Under the pieces are notes generated by a model that ran no database searches, was not told the DNA's origin, and saw nothing but the letters and a program-made list of their open reading frames with translations. From contig JALRME010000047.1 in assembly GCA_026120035.1 (NCBI GenBank), positions 1-64,000 on the forward strand: a DNA stretch of 64,000 nucleotides, in the 5' to 3' direction. Below are positions 44,768 to 57,279 of the stretch, one piece after another; position 1 is the stretch's first letter; the number at the start of each line of letters is the position of its first letter. The translations under genes and the position numbers were made by a program. The DNA is from Coleophoma eucalyptorum. Taxonomy: Eukaryota; Ascomycota; Leotiomycetes; Helotiales; Dermateaceae.

Positions 44768-45574
44768 TGTCCTGCTTGCAAGGGTGAAATTTGAAGAATC
44801 TCTGTAGTTACTTCGACGTCAAGGGAAACGAATATGCCATAGTTTGTTGCCGTGCTAGTTATTGCTTCGACGCACAGATCCTGGGGTCTGGAATTGCGGG
44901 ATGGCTTACGAGCTCTGAAGTTTGCGGGGCTGGCGCCGGGGACAGAGAGACATGGCGACACCTTCGCTAACTGCGGTTTCTCGGCTTTCTCCCCGACCAG
45001 CCGCCATGGGATCGCTGTTTGGGGTAATGGATTTGGGGCTTTACTCCACATCAAGATTAAACTAATTTTCAACGTTGGTTTGGTGGTATTTCCGAATTGA
45101 TTGTGTGGGGAAATATCTCCATGGTACTAGTGATGGTCCAAGTGTTGCTTAACTTTGGATAACGACTTGGTGTTCTTCCTTTTTGTACAACTCTTCCTGG
45201 AGATAATAACTTATCACCATATGTCGGATTGGAAGTTGATTATATACACACATGAATGTTGATATAAGAAAAATGTGCATGTAAAACACAATGAAATTAT
45301 TTGAACTAAGGAGCCTGTACGAGGTTCCTAATGAATTTATATATATGTAATAAATGTAGTAAATGCAGATCCATATTAGTACGTAGGTTTTATTATGATC
45401 TATTGGATCCATGTAAAAATAATGAAATTCAGAGCGATTGATCGACAAACTGATCAACGTATAATTTTGGTAGTATTTACGATGTGCTAGTCGTCTAATA
45501 CCATATATATTATTGGTCAAGGAATAGAGGACCGCGTTGGCATGGAAGCGCTCATTCTAAGCTCATACTAGTAG
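44768..45574. other. Intergenic, no gene recognised
   Basis: About 800 bp; the left part is the flavocytochrome promoter and the right part is AT-rich. No protein-like frame. Confidence 0.45.
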
Positions 45575-46860
45575 CTACACGCTTGCCATTTGGTCAGGCA
45601 AATACACGCTGCCGGCTGACCCTTGACCAGACGTGTTCCTAGTCGACTTTTGCATATCTTTGAATTTACGAGGCTTCCGAAATATGTCTATGAGTGATAT
45701 AAAAGCAGGCATGCATAATGCTAAATTGGATGCCAACATCGCCGTGCTACACTCTCGAAAGTACCAAGGCATTGCATAACTGATACTATAAGGATTAGTA
45801 AAACTGTAATATCGGGTCATTGTTGCGGCGATAATCTTTAAATGATGTCAGTCAACATCTATATCAGATTTGCATAAAAGGTCTCACAGTCAAGAGCCCA
45901 AGACCAAAGACCCCGAGGAGGAAAAGTTTTCTACGTGGGATTAGCTTTCAAAGAAAGCTAGCTTTGAAAGTATTCAGTTACCTTATTGGAGTATAATGTG
46001 CTCTTATACCATTGATATAGGCACGCATATTATCAAAAGATCCGATGATATATTCAATGTATATTGGAGAATATAATAGTTCATCCACATAGAGCATTGA
46101 GCTAACCATATAATTTGCATCTTATAGCCATAAGGTCGCTTCAAAATTGAAATACGGTACGTACGATTTATCTGAACCTGCTTGTCCCAAGGTTCCCAGA
46201 GCGCATAAACTGGCCTACAAAATATGCCCCAGAATAGCACCATGATTATGAAGTAGCTCAAGAAAACATATGCTGATGTTATCTTAATAATTATATTCTC
46301 TTACTTCTCTAGTTTCGTATTTATGTTAGCAATTATTATCGATGATAAAATATCTCATTTCCAAAAACTTACGTTAATTTATTATAGAGTATAAGAAAAC
46401 AACCCTTAATACCCCATAGAGTAGCCAACATACAAATCTCAGCAGTAATACAGACTTTGCTGATAAGTATTTGATCTTCGGCTGGATATTGTATGCCAAT
46501 GTCGGCATCATTTTGAGGCATGATATGTTCGTAGCGAGTTAAGTAATTAAAACTGAGTAGTACACCAGTGTACGTTATCTAAAGATATAATCAGTATTGT
46601 GATAGTAAGGGAGCAGCTAGGGGTAATATAAATATTGTGACAAATAACATTAACCAGTCGTCCGGGCCAAGATGCTTCAATGACTTTAGGCGTAGCAGCC
46701 GCGACGTCCTACCCAGAATTAGCAACAGTAGACCCTCAACCAACCCTACTTGAAATACTGATGACAAACATTCTTACAATCACGACAAGTACGCATATCG
46801 CATACCAAATACAGCTTTCACGAAGAGAGTCGCTGGTCAATAGTGTTGCTATTGTATTAA
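45575..46860 (-). pseudogene. Fungal rhodopsin-like integral membrane protein (Pth11-related), probably damaged
   Basis: Minus-strand exons give blocks of the fungal rhodopsin-domain family: RESCIWYAICVLVVIVR, a GPDDW block (46683-46642), the ITYTGVLLSF exon (46578-46373), FWGIFCRPVYALW near 46220, NISSDLLIICVPISM, RRKLFLLGVFGLGL, and the final YYSFTNPYS/RECSTAMLASNLAL exon ending at 45575. Several junctions join cleanly with 50-65-bp introns, including one from GTATAAG near 46008. Two problems remain. No ATG precedes the first block: an ATA stands where MATLL would fit. The exon ending at 46373 (phase 2) has no acceptor that keeps frame into the next. The family includes plant-surface sensing receptors such as Pth11, but most members have no known role. 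Possibly intact with an unusual structure. Confidence 0.55.
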
Positions 46861-47289
46861 ACGTAGATGGGAAATTGATCTCAAAAAACAACAAAAACTT
46901 CGAAACAGTCGGAACTTGTCAAAAGTTCCAATGATATATGGAAAATGAGCTATTATAGTTCGGTCTATTCGGTGGCCTAGAGAATGCTCGCCGAATGTGG
47001 TTACGCCGAGCCATGATGAATCACAGCAACCGACCACAGTCCTCAAGCTGGGTCACTTCTAGTTGACGATTAACAGCTCTTAATGAACTTTCTAACTATA
47101 ATCAAACAAATCTCTACCTTTATCTGCTTTTTCCATGCTGCAAACCGATCCTCACTAACGATAGGGGTTTCAAACGAAACATTTTGTAAGTTAACTATAC
47201 TAATACTAAATATAAGGTTCGAGATAGCTGTGGACAACAAAGACGTTACAAAGCTAGTTCAGAGTTTAACACAGGCTAGCGGTTTTATC
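46861..47289. other. Region between rhodopsin-like and DHA2 relics
   Basis: Short frames only; no family recognised. It would have held the promoters or N-terminal codons of the two damaged genes. Confidence 0.35.
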
Positions 47290-48972
47290 TCGCATTCGTG
47301 TCGTTATGTGTGGTTACCCTTGCGGCCGCTCTCCAGCTTAGCTTTGCATCTTTTTCCTATATTTTTGGTCGAAAGCCTCTGACTTTTGTAGGAATGGTTT
47401 TTTTTGCAGCAGGCGCCATCATCGCCGGATGTTTTCAAAACTTTATGTTAATGTTGGTTGGTTGGTGTATTCAAGGTGTTGGTGCTGGAGGTATTCTTTC
47501 TTTGATCGATATTATTATTACCAATACTGTATCTCTGAAGGAAGAGGGAAGTGGTTTGGGTAAAGATGGAAACTCCTACGTTTAGGTGAAAACTGTAATT
47601 GACTTCTGAACAGAAATTTCGAAGGCGTTTGGGCGATTGGTTTTGTTTCTGGTCCAATTATTGAGGGCGCTTTCGCGCAGAGTGGTGAGTGATACCTATC
47701 AGTTCCAAACACCGAGAGACTAACCTCAATTTTAAATTCCTGGCGCTGGATCTTTTGGATAACCTGCCAATCATCGGTATTGGATCATTAATGACTGCAT
47801 TCTCCCTGAGGCTGCATCACATAATGGCAGCACCATTTTCAGCACAGCTGAACGAATCGACTGGTTCGGTTCTTTTCTCTTCATAGCTTCCACCACAAGC
47901 ACCCTGACCTCGGTCTCATGGATAATAATATAACCCATAGGATCGTATAGTGGGCTGCACTGACAAGTTTAGGGCGGTGTATCATATTCTTGAAGTAGCT
48001 GGCGGGCTCTGATGCCGCTGATTCTCGGCTTGGCTGGACTAGTCGCCTTTGGGTCTTACGGGTCGTATGTGGCGAAAGAGCCTATGATTAGATTTACTAA
48101 CTTCGATAATCAAACTTCGTGTGTCGTTTATTTCCAAACCTTTATACAAGGCATCATTATATGGTAAATTCCAACAAGTTCAATTACTTTGCCGCCCACT
48201 GATTATGACAGGCCACTGCTATATCATGGTCCAATTTATTTTGAAGCTGTTAAAGGTCTTTCTCCAATCATGTCAGGGATTGCTATATTCCCGGAGACAT
48301 TCACTGTTGCGCCAGCTTCTTTTGCTGTCGGAATTCTGACAAGCATAACTGGAAAGTATAGATGGGCACTCTGTAAGCATATTTCCATTGTGGTTTTTCC
48401 CAATTGCCAATTAGAACCTTGCAAATTTGGTTATTAGGACTGACTTCTTCAGGGAGCGGCTGGGCTCTCACCGTTTTTGGAATGGGTGGTCTGTACCTGG
48501 AGGACGTTCACACGCCAACTGTCTCTTGGGTGTTTCTCAATCTCGTCCCGGGGAGTGGGGCAGGAATCCTGTTCGCTGGAATGGGTCTCGCGGTCCCCGC
48601 TGCAGCCAATCCCAAGATATGGCCTATGCTGTGGCATTCTTTGCATTCATACGCACATTTGGACAAGGGATTGGTGTGGCTGTTGGGGGCACGAGCTTCC
48701 AGAACCAAGTCAGGACAAAATTGCTGGAGTACCCTCCGTTGGCGACATTTGCGGTTGAATATAGCAAGAATGCTACGGTGCTTATATAGGTAATAAAATC
48801 GATGGATGACGGACTTGAAAAAACGTAATTAGTATAGGCCTATGCGGATAGCCTAAAGGTCGTGTGGGTTATTATGTGTGGCTTGGTAGTTTTAGCTTTC
48901 ACCTCAAGCTTTTCCGTTAAGACGTACGATTTAAATGTAGCTTTGGACACCGAGCAAGGTTTTAAGCATTAG
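47290..48972 (+). pseudogene. DHA2-type (14-TM) MFS drug transporter pseudogene
   Basis: Recognisable in order: SLCVVTLAAAL, FGRKPLTFVGMVFF, GWCIQGVGAGGILSL, VSGPIIEGAFAQ, PIIGIGSLMTAF, GLSPIMSGIAIFPET, DVHTPTVSWVFLNL, AFFAFIRTFGQG, and the family-typical end ALDTEQGFKH stopping at 48972. The frame is broken repeatedly: within the RGKWFG block (near 47545), by a missing base in the WINLP block (near 47760), after the STG/DWFGS block (near 47860) and by a missing base after AANPK (near 48613). TAG/TGA stops also occur. In addition, the segment between TLAAAL and the FGRKP block is about 40-50 residues too short, an internal deletion removing the first extracellular loop and TM2. Intact relatives export toxins and drugs. 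Nonfunctional. Confidence 0.85.
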
Positions 48973-50619
48973 ATAAAGAATAAAGACATCGAGTTGACTA
49001 GTGACATGGAAAGGCTTGAACTATAGCGATAGTAGGTCACTAGAATTTAGATTTCTTTATGCATTGTATTAAGCGACTGCAAAGGAAATAAATAGTTTAG
49101 CAGACTAAGTGGCCATAATTAACAACATTGGTTTTTTACTGTTGGAACATCGATATACCACCTGCACATAAGATAACATCGTTACACCACTTGCATATAT
49201 TGGTATATCGCTACACCGACTATATGTGCATACATTTGGAATATCGCTATACCACTTGCTTGTTCCCGTGTTTGCGCTCGGATGCAAACACTACAACTAT
49301 ATTACTACGGAGGTGGAATCGATACCCAATAGGGGTATTTATATGACCTCCATCACACTCACTTATAAGAATCATCTACATTTTTACCTTACCATTTGAC
49401 CTGTCTATTACAGTTGAAATAAGAGGTATATAGATCATCCAACATTTACTTTTATAGTGTAAAATGGTTTCATATTTGTTTAAGGAAATATGCTGCATCC
49501 TTGATCTCGTGCCCGAAACTCCTAATATTTTAGACAGCCAGTGGTGTATAACATCAAAGTAATGTTCGAAAGGGTTGATATAGGAATAAGAGGAGATCGA
49601 AGGCAATGCGATTTCAGCGCCATGATACTTAGGATTTGATAGTCGATCTTGAATAGCTAGATGGATTGCTATAGGAGCTTGGAGGTATCGAGATCTCTAG
49701 AGAGACAGAGCATGTTGAAAGATGTTTTATTTCCTCTTTGTATAGCGTTAGATGAATATTTTACTGCACAAGCCGTGCGTGAGGTATAAATTAACGCCTG
49801 TCCAGATCGCAGAATCTATGAATCATTTTAACTCGCTTTACATAGGTGATAAAGTAGTATTTATACTCACCGCCCTATTTTAGCTTCTAGTAATAAGAAG
49901 TGCACGCATCGCCCACTTCGAGATTGACACTATTGCTTCGTCCTTCGACTTCTCAAGAATGCCATTCCAATGGCAAGGAGGTTTGCTTTGGCAATGTTTC
50001 TTAAGATTCTAGATGTACGAGGTAACTAGTCACAGAACTGCATATCCAGCAAACCTACTCTTGCTGGTTCCACAAGTCCAGGAGCATTGCACAACAGGCA
50101 TCAATGCGTCAAAGAAAGCGCATTTGATACTAGCAACTAAACGAGGCACTTGTGATGTTTTACAGTGAAGCTTATTCCGGTGGAAAGAATTATCAACTGA
50201 GAAAAAGAAATTAGATTTGGGTAAAAGTAGGTGGGATGCAATCTCAATAATGTCTAATGAGTGGATTGAGGTGGTGTTTTTTGCCACTCTAGCATTCTGC
50301 TTGGAGTTTCTGTTTACAGGTCACATGATCCATACCCTCTGCATTGCGTTCTCTTTTTGGCTTGTTATGACAGTCTACCTTATTAGATAATATATAGAGA
50401 TATATAGGGTAATACCTAACATGAATATTCTTCAAACTAGACATCTATTTTAGACGTCATAAAACATAAAAGAGGCTAGTAGCGAGCCTGGTTAGCTGAC
50501 TGGTAGGCGAACAAAGGGCCCACATATCTCTCCCAAGATTCGTGTAAACAAAACTCATATATCTTCGCGTTACATCACCAGGCCATCTGTTCGCTCCAGT
50601 TTCTGACCCGACAGTAAGA
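48973..50619. other. Long intergenic region with minisatellite, no gene recognised
   Basis: About 1.6 kb between the DHA2 relic and the dehydratase gene. Apart from the degenerate tandem repeat at 49144-49265, only short frames without similarity occur. Confidence 0.45.
49144..49265 (+). repeat. Degenerate tandem repeat, about four units of 29-36 bp
   Basis: Four imperfect units share the core A(A/T)CATCG.TA(T/C)ACCAC.TGC: starts at about 49146 (AACATCGATATACCACC), 49174 (AACATCGTTACACCACTT), 49203 (ATATCGCTACACCGACT) and 49239 (ATATCGCTATACCACTT). Unit lengths vary. It looks like an ageing minisatellite rather than an array with function. Confidence 0.5.
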
Positions 50620-51400
50620 ATGACGACACCAGTACTGGCTACTTCCTCGCCTACCCACCTTAAAACAAGCTACCTAGTCTTGTACAACGGGCTATCGTTT
50701 TTGCTACGAGCCTGGATTTTTGGCTGTACCCTCCAACTCTGGAGCAACCACGGCAATAACGCGGTATGGGGGGAGCTCAACTCCCTAGTACTCTGGACTG
50801 AGACCCTGACCACGATCGAAATCATCCATGCTGCGACTGGACTGGTGCGAGCGGCACCGTCTATAACCGCGCTGCAGGTGGCTGGTCGCAATACGATTAT
50901 CTGGGCCATAACAAGGAACTACCCTAATGTCGCCGCTCGAGAATGGGCCTACTCTAGCATGCTGGTCGCTTGGAACGCAGCCGATGCGGTGAGATACTCC
51001 TTATTCGCGATTGAGAGAGGCTTCGGACGTGTGCCAAACGCGCTCTTATGGTTAAGGTATGGATCAGAAATGGTCGCTGGCGAGAGTCTGACAGGGTGAG
51101 AGGTGGGGAGCTAACCCGTAATACAGGTATAACATGTTTTTCGTTCTCTATCCAACTGGTATCCTTTCTGAGGCGTGGCTCGTCTACAAGGTCATCGCAC
51201 CTTCACGATCCCGCAATCCAGTTTATGAGTACCTGTTATGGCTTGGTTTAGCTATATATATTCCCGGTACGCACATTTTGGTCATAGTCTCCTGTATATA
51301 TTTCCCGCTAATCAATTCGGTAGCATTTTATATTTTATTCGGCCATATGCTTACTCAACGGTTGAAATCTTTTCGTAAGACTGCTAGGAAAACTTCATAA
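50620..51400 (+). CDS. Very-long-chain (3R)-3-hydroxyacyl-CoA dehydratase (PTPLA/Phs1 family)
   Basis: Three exons, 50620-51056, 51127-51266 and 51324-51400 (introns 70 and 57 bp), give 217 aa, the normal length. The protein has six hydrophobic segments. The diagnostic block RYNMFFVLYPTGILSE at residues 146-161 includes the conserved Tyr and Glu. The protein ends in a basic tail (RLKSFRKTARKTS) that fits an ER-retained membrane protein. It performs the third step of fatty-acid elongation for sphingolipids. Being in a gene-poor accessory region, it may be a second copy rather than the essential housekeeping one. The ATG at 50620 gives the usual short N-terminal tail before TM1. Confidence 0.88.
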
Positions 51401-52169
51401 TCATGGTTTATGAGATGAAAAATAGAGAACTTCATTATCTACTCAAAAGCATCACCCATGGAAACACAACTGCAACTTGTAATTCAACATGTCTGTGATA
51501 GAACAAGTCTGTCTGAAGCTAGATGAAAATGCTCTAAAGGCTGTTTGAATCGTGGACTGGAAAAAATCCGGATCACGCTGGCAATACGGATAAGGGTGTA
51601 ATCATGTTTATAAACAAAATCAGACAACAAAACCATGTCTAAGATGGGAGATAAAGCTTTCCTTATATCATCCAGTTCCAAGATTTTAGTTATTAGGACA
51701 TTAATTTCGCCACTGTCAATCAGCTCGAAACATGCTTCTAGAATATTTCTTGATTATTTTAGCTTTTTAACGCAGTACCCGTAGCACCCGAGAGTTGACC
51801 ACAGGCTACATATTGACCTGGTTCGTTTCCGTTTATATCTTGTTCACCGGTCTCATTTTACGTCTCAGAGTAATGTCTGTCCCTGCGTGAAGAGACTCAC
51901 CTGCGAGACGAATATAACTTTTGGGCATTTTAGTCAACGCCAAGATTACACTTTACTTGCGCGAAAATCTGGTCTGCTTTTAGCGGGCGAATCGGTTTCG
52001 AAGACCCCAATTATTTGCATGACTCATTTGGACGCGTGTTTTCGGCGTTGGCATCTGTTAAGTTAAATAGACGCATTCATACCATCCTACAAGCGACCTT
52101 GAAATCCATGCCTCTTGTCTTGTTCAGAACGCTTTTGGACCTCAGTGCCATATCTTTTGAATAAGAGAG
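51401..52169. other. Intergenic, no gene recognised
   Basis: About 770 bp with no protein-like frame; its right part is the promoter of the alpha/beta hydrolase. Confidence 0.45.
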
Positions 52170-53027
52170 ATGTCTTCTGCGGAATCCAATGCTAAGCAAG
52201 CAGACCTAGAGATCGCCTACACCCGTCTCTCACCTTCGCAGAACCCACGTGACAAGGAGTCTTCACATTCGACCATCGTCTTCCTTCACGGCTCAGAGTC
52301 TTGCCACCTAGAGTTCTCTCGCGTCGCACCATTCCTCACAGATGACTACGTAATCCTTCTTGTTGATCTACCTGGGCACTCAAGATCCAAGGCAATACCC
52401 TTCAGCTTCGACAACGCCATCAATGCGCTCTCACATCTCATCAAGACCCAAGTCAAGGGGGGGAAAGCGCACATCGTCGGTCTGTCGCTAGGTGGCTATA
52501 TTGGGCTGGAGCTCGCGCGGCGGTGTCCTAAAATAGTCCTGAGTCTGTGGTGCACTGGCTGCGCGCCGTTTAGTGGGTTCAGGCTCTGGCTAACGTCGCA
52601 TTCGCGCCTACTGAGCGGAATTATCTCTGTGGCAGGTCGACTCGCAACCGAGAGAATTTTCTGGGCCTCCCTCGGCGTGGAACCTATCCCAGGGTTCAGG
52701 GCGGAGGTCCTAAGTAACCAGAATATGACTGTGCTGAAACCTGTGTTTGATAAACTCGCTCTAGTGACCTTGAAAGATTTTGCTGAGATCCAGGGTGTGA
52801 GGATTGCTATTATAGCGGGTGGGAAGCATGATAATGTCGAGGCCACGGCGGAAGCTGGGAAAGTGCTTAGAAGCAATAATCCGGAGTGCAATGCCTTCGT
52901 GGTGAGGGAAGCGATTCACTGGTGGTCTTTGCAATTGCCCGAGGTATTCGCTCAAGGCGTGAGAGCGTGGGTTGAGGGCAGTGAGATGCCGAAGGAATAT
53001 GAACCATTGCTTACAGGTATATCTTGA
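52170..53027 (+). CDS. Alpha/beta hydrolase
   Basis: Intronless, 285 aa. The oxyanion segment FLHGSE is at residues 38-43, the nucleophile elbow GLSLGG carries Ser106, a candidate catalytic Asp lies in GGKHDN (about 218) and the catalytic His in EAIHWW near 250. No signal peptide. The VDLPGHSRSK stretch is typical of the esterase/C-C hydrolase branch of the fold. The third residue of the triad is inferred by spacing. The substrate is unknown and no partner gene is obvious; the neighbouring elongation dehydratase is co-oriented but 770 bp upstream. Confidence 0.88.
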   Translation: MSSAESNAKQADLEIAYTRLSPSQNPRDKESSHSTIVFLHGSESCHLEFSRVAPFLTDDYVILLVDLPGHSRSKAIPFSFDNAINALSHLIKTQVKGGKAHIVGLSLGGYIGLELARRCPKIVLSLWCTGCAPFSGFRLWLTSHSRLLSGIISVAGRLATERIFWASLGVEPIPGFRAEVLSNQNMTVLKPVFDKLALVTLKDFAEIQGVRIAIIAGGKHDNVEATAEAGKVLRSNNPECNAFVVREAIHWWSLQLPEVFAQGVRAWVEGSEMPKEYEPLLTGIS

Positions 53028-54812
53028 GTTTAGATTTCACTGCATAAGCTATCAGAAGATCGACCTGCAAGACTATCATACACCCGAGTATCCTGTTTTA
53101 CCATGAAACAAGGCTCTCCCCAAACCAAAGGGGACAGCGATGAGGCGACTTTATTTTCTGGAGTAGCCGGGTGAAGAGTGATTGGAAGGGGCCACACAGT
53201 ATCACTGGTATAAATTATGAGAATTTGTGAAGCGTTCATAGAGTTGGAGCCGCTCAAATTCAAAGCACCTTTGGTTTGTCTCATTACACAGTGCGTCTCT
53301 TGACACAGGGACAGACGTTACTATGCAACTATGGGCCTAGTTTCCAAGTGTAAAACTAGAGAATTTTGAAATAATGAAAGAACTTAGATATATAATCGCG
53401 GAATTACTCATTTACTTAGCAACACCTCCTAATACCCTCATTGACATATCAAGATTTAATGCAGACATAATAAACATATGTCATGATATGATTCAATTGT
53501 GGAAGAAGACACGAAGAATGTTCGCACAAAGTATCCACTGTTGAGACACCGTTGATAACAACCACTGCCGCCAATGCTGCCAATATAGCTAATACCACCA
53601 AGTACCACTGTAACGACTGTTTATACAAACTTTCTGCTACTAGTACCCTGCTACTATGCGCTAGACGCTGATACTTAAAATTTAATTCGACAAGTGAACC
53701 AGTACAGCCTGAGAAAGTGTTCATATTAGACCCCACCAATCCCCTCACCTTTAGCGGTTGAACGGAGCAGTACTATCAAGGACATTTCTCAGCTTCTCGC
53801 ACGAGGTGAGTCTTACAAGCCAATCTTTCAAAAATGGTTAATAATTCACATTATACTCATACTTCGAGAGCATTCATAGCAACTTAATACGTCACGAATA
53901 AGATGTCCGCATACGTTTCCAAGCGTAGCGTGCCAGACATGCAAGATTCGACGAACCAAGGCAAGCTTCTGGAATCATATTCTGAGATGTCGTCCACTGA
54001 TCACATAGGAGGTGTGATGGATCGAAACCGGTTTGTCGGAGATGCACGATGTTCCGATGGACCTGCCTGAGTATAGATGATGTCAAACGGGCATGCATCT
54101 CTATCCACCTCGAGATTGCCTATGCCAGCGGAAAATACAAACGACCATGAGGTTCTCGTTCGAGCCTAACGGTACTGAGTCTGAGCTTTGATATTCAAAA
54201 TTGAGCACTTTCATATTATCTACAATGCCACTTACGGGAAGTCTCAGAGATACCTTACGGCTCGAGAGGCTTGGCTGAATGCGTTTCCGCTTCGGAAGGA
54301 CTTGTTCCATGGTGGATCTTGCTCTATCCTCCATGGCTCTTGCAATATTTGAAGAGCTAAACTTCATGCGCCAGCTTTACGAGTGATTTTCTTGAACCCC
54401 TTCTATGATTAAACCTTTTATGAATGAAGTATGGATCTGTTAGGGTGTGCTTGGACTATACTTCGGCCTACGAACTCCGTTTAAGCCTTAAAAAGTGCCT
54501 TAAAAAGGCCTCGGCACAAGTGGTGGGTCGCGAATAACAGTGGTTTTCACGCTAAATTCGGCTTAGATAAAGCTTTCGGATTTTTTTTCATATAGCTATA
54601 GTCAACTCGCGTAGCTCTCGCTTAAGTAATGAGGGGTACAATTTGACTGCTTCCCTTTGTAATTCAGAGTCAATCTCTCTTCCCTAAAGTCCGATTCGAA
54701 GGTCGGCCTTATATGCATCCTAGAATTCCGTGCGAATTACTACGGCTTTCAATTATAGATTTCTGTTCTCGATTAAGAATTTCTAGAGCTTTTACGGATA
54801 TTTTTCCTTGCT
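53028..54812. other. Long intergenic region, possible gene debris on the minus strand
   Basis: About 1.8 kb with no intact gene. On the minus strand, a short frame from ATG 54367 and an overlapping frame over about 54240-53880 look weakly protein-like, the latter with acidic segments and a SRSLPWFVESCMSGT stretch. They are broken by stops and I recognise no family. Another minus frame near 53450-53750 holds one hydrophobic, TM-like segment. Confidence 0.35.
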
Positions 54813-56775
54813 ATGTATAAGCCGGCGCCGGTTCGCCCGAAAAAGACAAATATTTGTCGTACCCGTACTGGATGTAAAAGCTGCAAGCAAAGGCGTAAAA
54901 AGGTTGCGCATATATGATCCATTCGGCATAGACAAGTTAGAACTAATGATATCATAGTGTGACGAGCAGAAACCTTCTTGTGGAAGCTGCAGGAAGCTTG
55001 GACGAGCCTGCGAGCAATTCTCACCAACATATGAGTTCTATAACATTTTGGGTCGATGGAGTAATTTCGCTTTATCCGACCGTTTTTCAACTAGTTTTCC
55101 GAGCTCATCAATGGAAAATGCATTGACACCGACAGCTCCCGCACATAGTGACCTACACGTATCTCACAGCTTCGGCAATTTGAACAGTGTTGAAGGCTAC
55201 CCGCGACTTTATCACGGATCCCCTTCATACCCTGACTTGTTGCCGGTGACCTGGGAGACTTCAGTCTCCCATATTCATCCAAGGCAGCTCGACCTTGATA
55301 GCGGACAAGAGGTATCGTCGTTTTTACCAGAGACACTTTTGCCACACCAGGATCCAACACGAGCTCTCATGTTCTACATGAACGCCTGGAGAGAGAAATG
55401 CCTACCAGCGCTGCCCTTGTGTTTCCACAATATTGGTGCTCTTAGCCTTCAGTCATCACTTGTCACATACCTGATGGCGACTCTCTCAGCCTGCCGTATG
55501 AGTCGCGCACTACCACAAATAAAGCTGTTTAAGATATCAAACACGCGAGGATCGTGGTTTCGGCCTAATGCTGTCCACGAGTGCCTGAGTGGTGAACTCT
55601 ACTGTTCCGCGATGCGGACAATGGCATGGTGGAGCGGTAAAGATTTCGAGTCACATCCGATTGTAGGACTTACTGTGCTAGTCTTATTCTGCTACCTAGA
55701 ATCATCAATGGGTAATTTCCAGGGCTTCGGTATTCACTCTAAAGGGATTCAAAGGCTGATTAATAGCTACTCAAAGTCTATAACTTTGAGTGGTGCTAAT
55801 CTGCTAGCCTCTTGGATCGAAATTAGGATGCAAAACTGGTGGCGCAGGGCATACTTCAGTACACCGGAGTTCTACACGGAAGACTCTATCGCATTGGTTT
55901 ACCCAGAAGTAGAAGATATTTTGATAGCTGGGGACAATCGAAGAGCCATAATACTCTGGATACTCTGCGAATCGCACCGTCTTAGCACCGCAGCCATCCT
56001 TGCACAGTGGAATCTACGAATGAACGATAATCGGGTAATAGTAACGGATGGAACAGCAGAACCAGCGAATTGCAAACAGGATACCTATTATCTATATGAA
56101 GCTCAAATCATAAAATTATCCAGGAAATTGGATGATTGGCATACTACTCTTTTCACTTCCGATCTACCCGATTTAGCGAAAGAACAAAGATCTCCGGGGG
56201 AATGCGACACAGAGGAACTTGATATTCAACCCATCCGTTTCAGGTCTCATAGGTCAGCTATGAATTTTGCTTACTTCATTACCGCCAGAGTTATGCAATG
56301 CCGAGGACTGTTTCAAAGCCTAGACACCACTACGCTGATGGAAATTGACAACTTATATCTCGAAATTGAAGCCTATATTCATACACTCCTGAGAATTGCT
56401 GTGGGAATCAGTTGGAAAGATTGCACCCAGCGCAATTCCTACACCATTGGCTTGGCCGGACTGTTACTCACAGGGGCTCTCCGATCTCGCAGTCTCGCAA
56501 TTGGACGGTGGATAGAGAAATGGTTAGAAGAACGCCTTCATGGAGATGAGTTTGAGGAAGGCAACTTCCCCATTTTCCAGATTTTGGATGCGGTTAAACT
56601 GATCAATCGTGAGCGCGGGAATGGTAAGGACGTGATCCAGCTATTCCAGATCTTAAATGATGGGGGTGGTAGTGGTAAATTTGGTTCATACCACAGTCAG
56701 CACATCGAATCTCTATTAGTGTACGCACGGTGCAGTTTGACAGGGGTCGTCTACTCCTATTATGCTCCAATCTGA
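54813..56775 (+). CDS. Zn2Cys6 transcription factor (Fungal_trans_2-like)
   Basis: Two exons, 54813-54902 and 54958-56775, give 635 aa. The zinc cluster is Cys21, Cys24, Cys31, Cys38, Cys41, Cys48 (C-X2-C-X6-C-X6-C-X2-C-X6-C), and the 55-bp intron lies immediately before Cys31. The donor is GTTGCG, weak, but retention would bring a stop, so splicing is needed. The long C-terminal part (about 120-620) is helical without a second DNA-binding motif and fits the fungal-specific domain common in secondary-metabolism and catabolic regulators. The nearest potential targets are the RidA relic and D-serine dehydratase; the link is positional only. Confidence 0.85.
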
Positions 56776-57279
56776 GACTTGAGTTGCTTAGGGGTTAGAA
56801 TGTCTGTATAACCGGGATTAGAATGCTTAACATATGAAAACTGGGATTGAGTTTAACACTAGTTCATTTTTAGTGCACGAGACTGCCGTTCCCATGAAAT
56901 CCGATGACCCGCTGGGTCAGAAACCATTGAGGACGTTGGTCTTACCCTTACCACAGTATGGATATGCCTGCAATTCGGCTTTTTGTATATTAGGATATTG
57001 GTACCTACTGTTTCTAGTGCGTGGCAGCGCAGCGACAAACCCCTGTCCGACCTCGTCGTAGCGCCGATTAAACTACAAATTAGCCTTCACGTGAATATTT
57101 TGAGAGATTGGCGCATCCTCTTCGAAATGTAGTGTTCATGGGCTAGTCAAGTCTACTTTTCCATACCATATAGAGTCTATACCATATTTGTATTCAACGC
57201 CGGTAGTGGAATGCTTTTCTCACATTTCCATGAAATGCAATATTTCTAAAAGAAATCCTAGCTATACTTGTTATTGAAA
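56776..57279. other. Intergenic, no gene recognised
   Basis: About 500 bp; one 75-codon frame (56834-57061) shows no similarity to known families. Confidence 0.4.
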
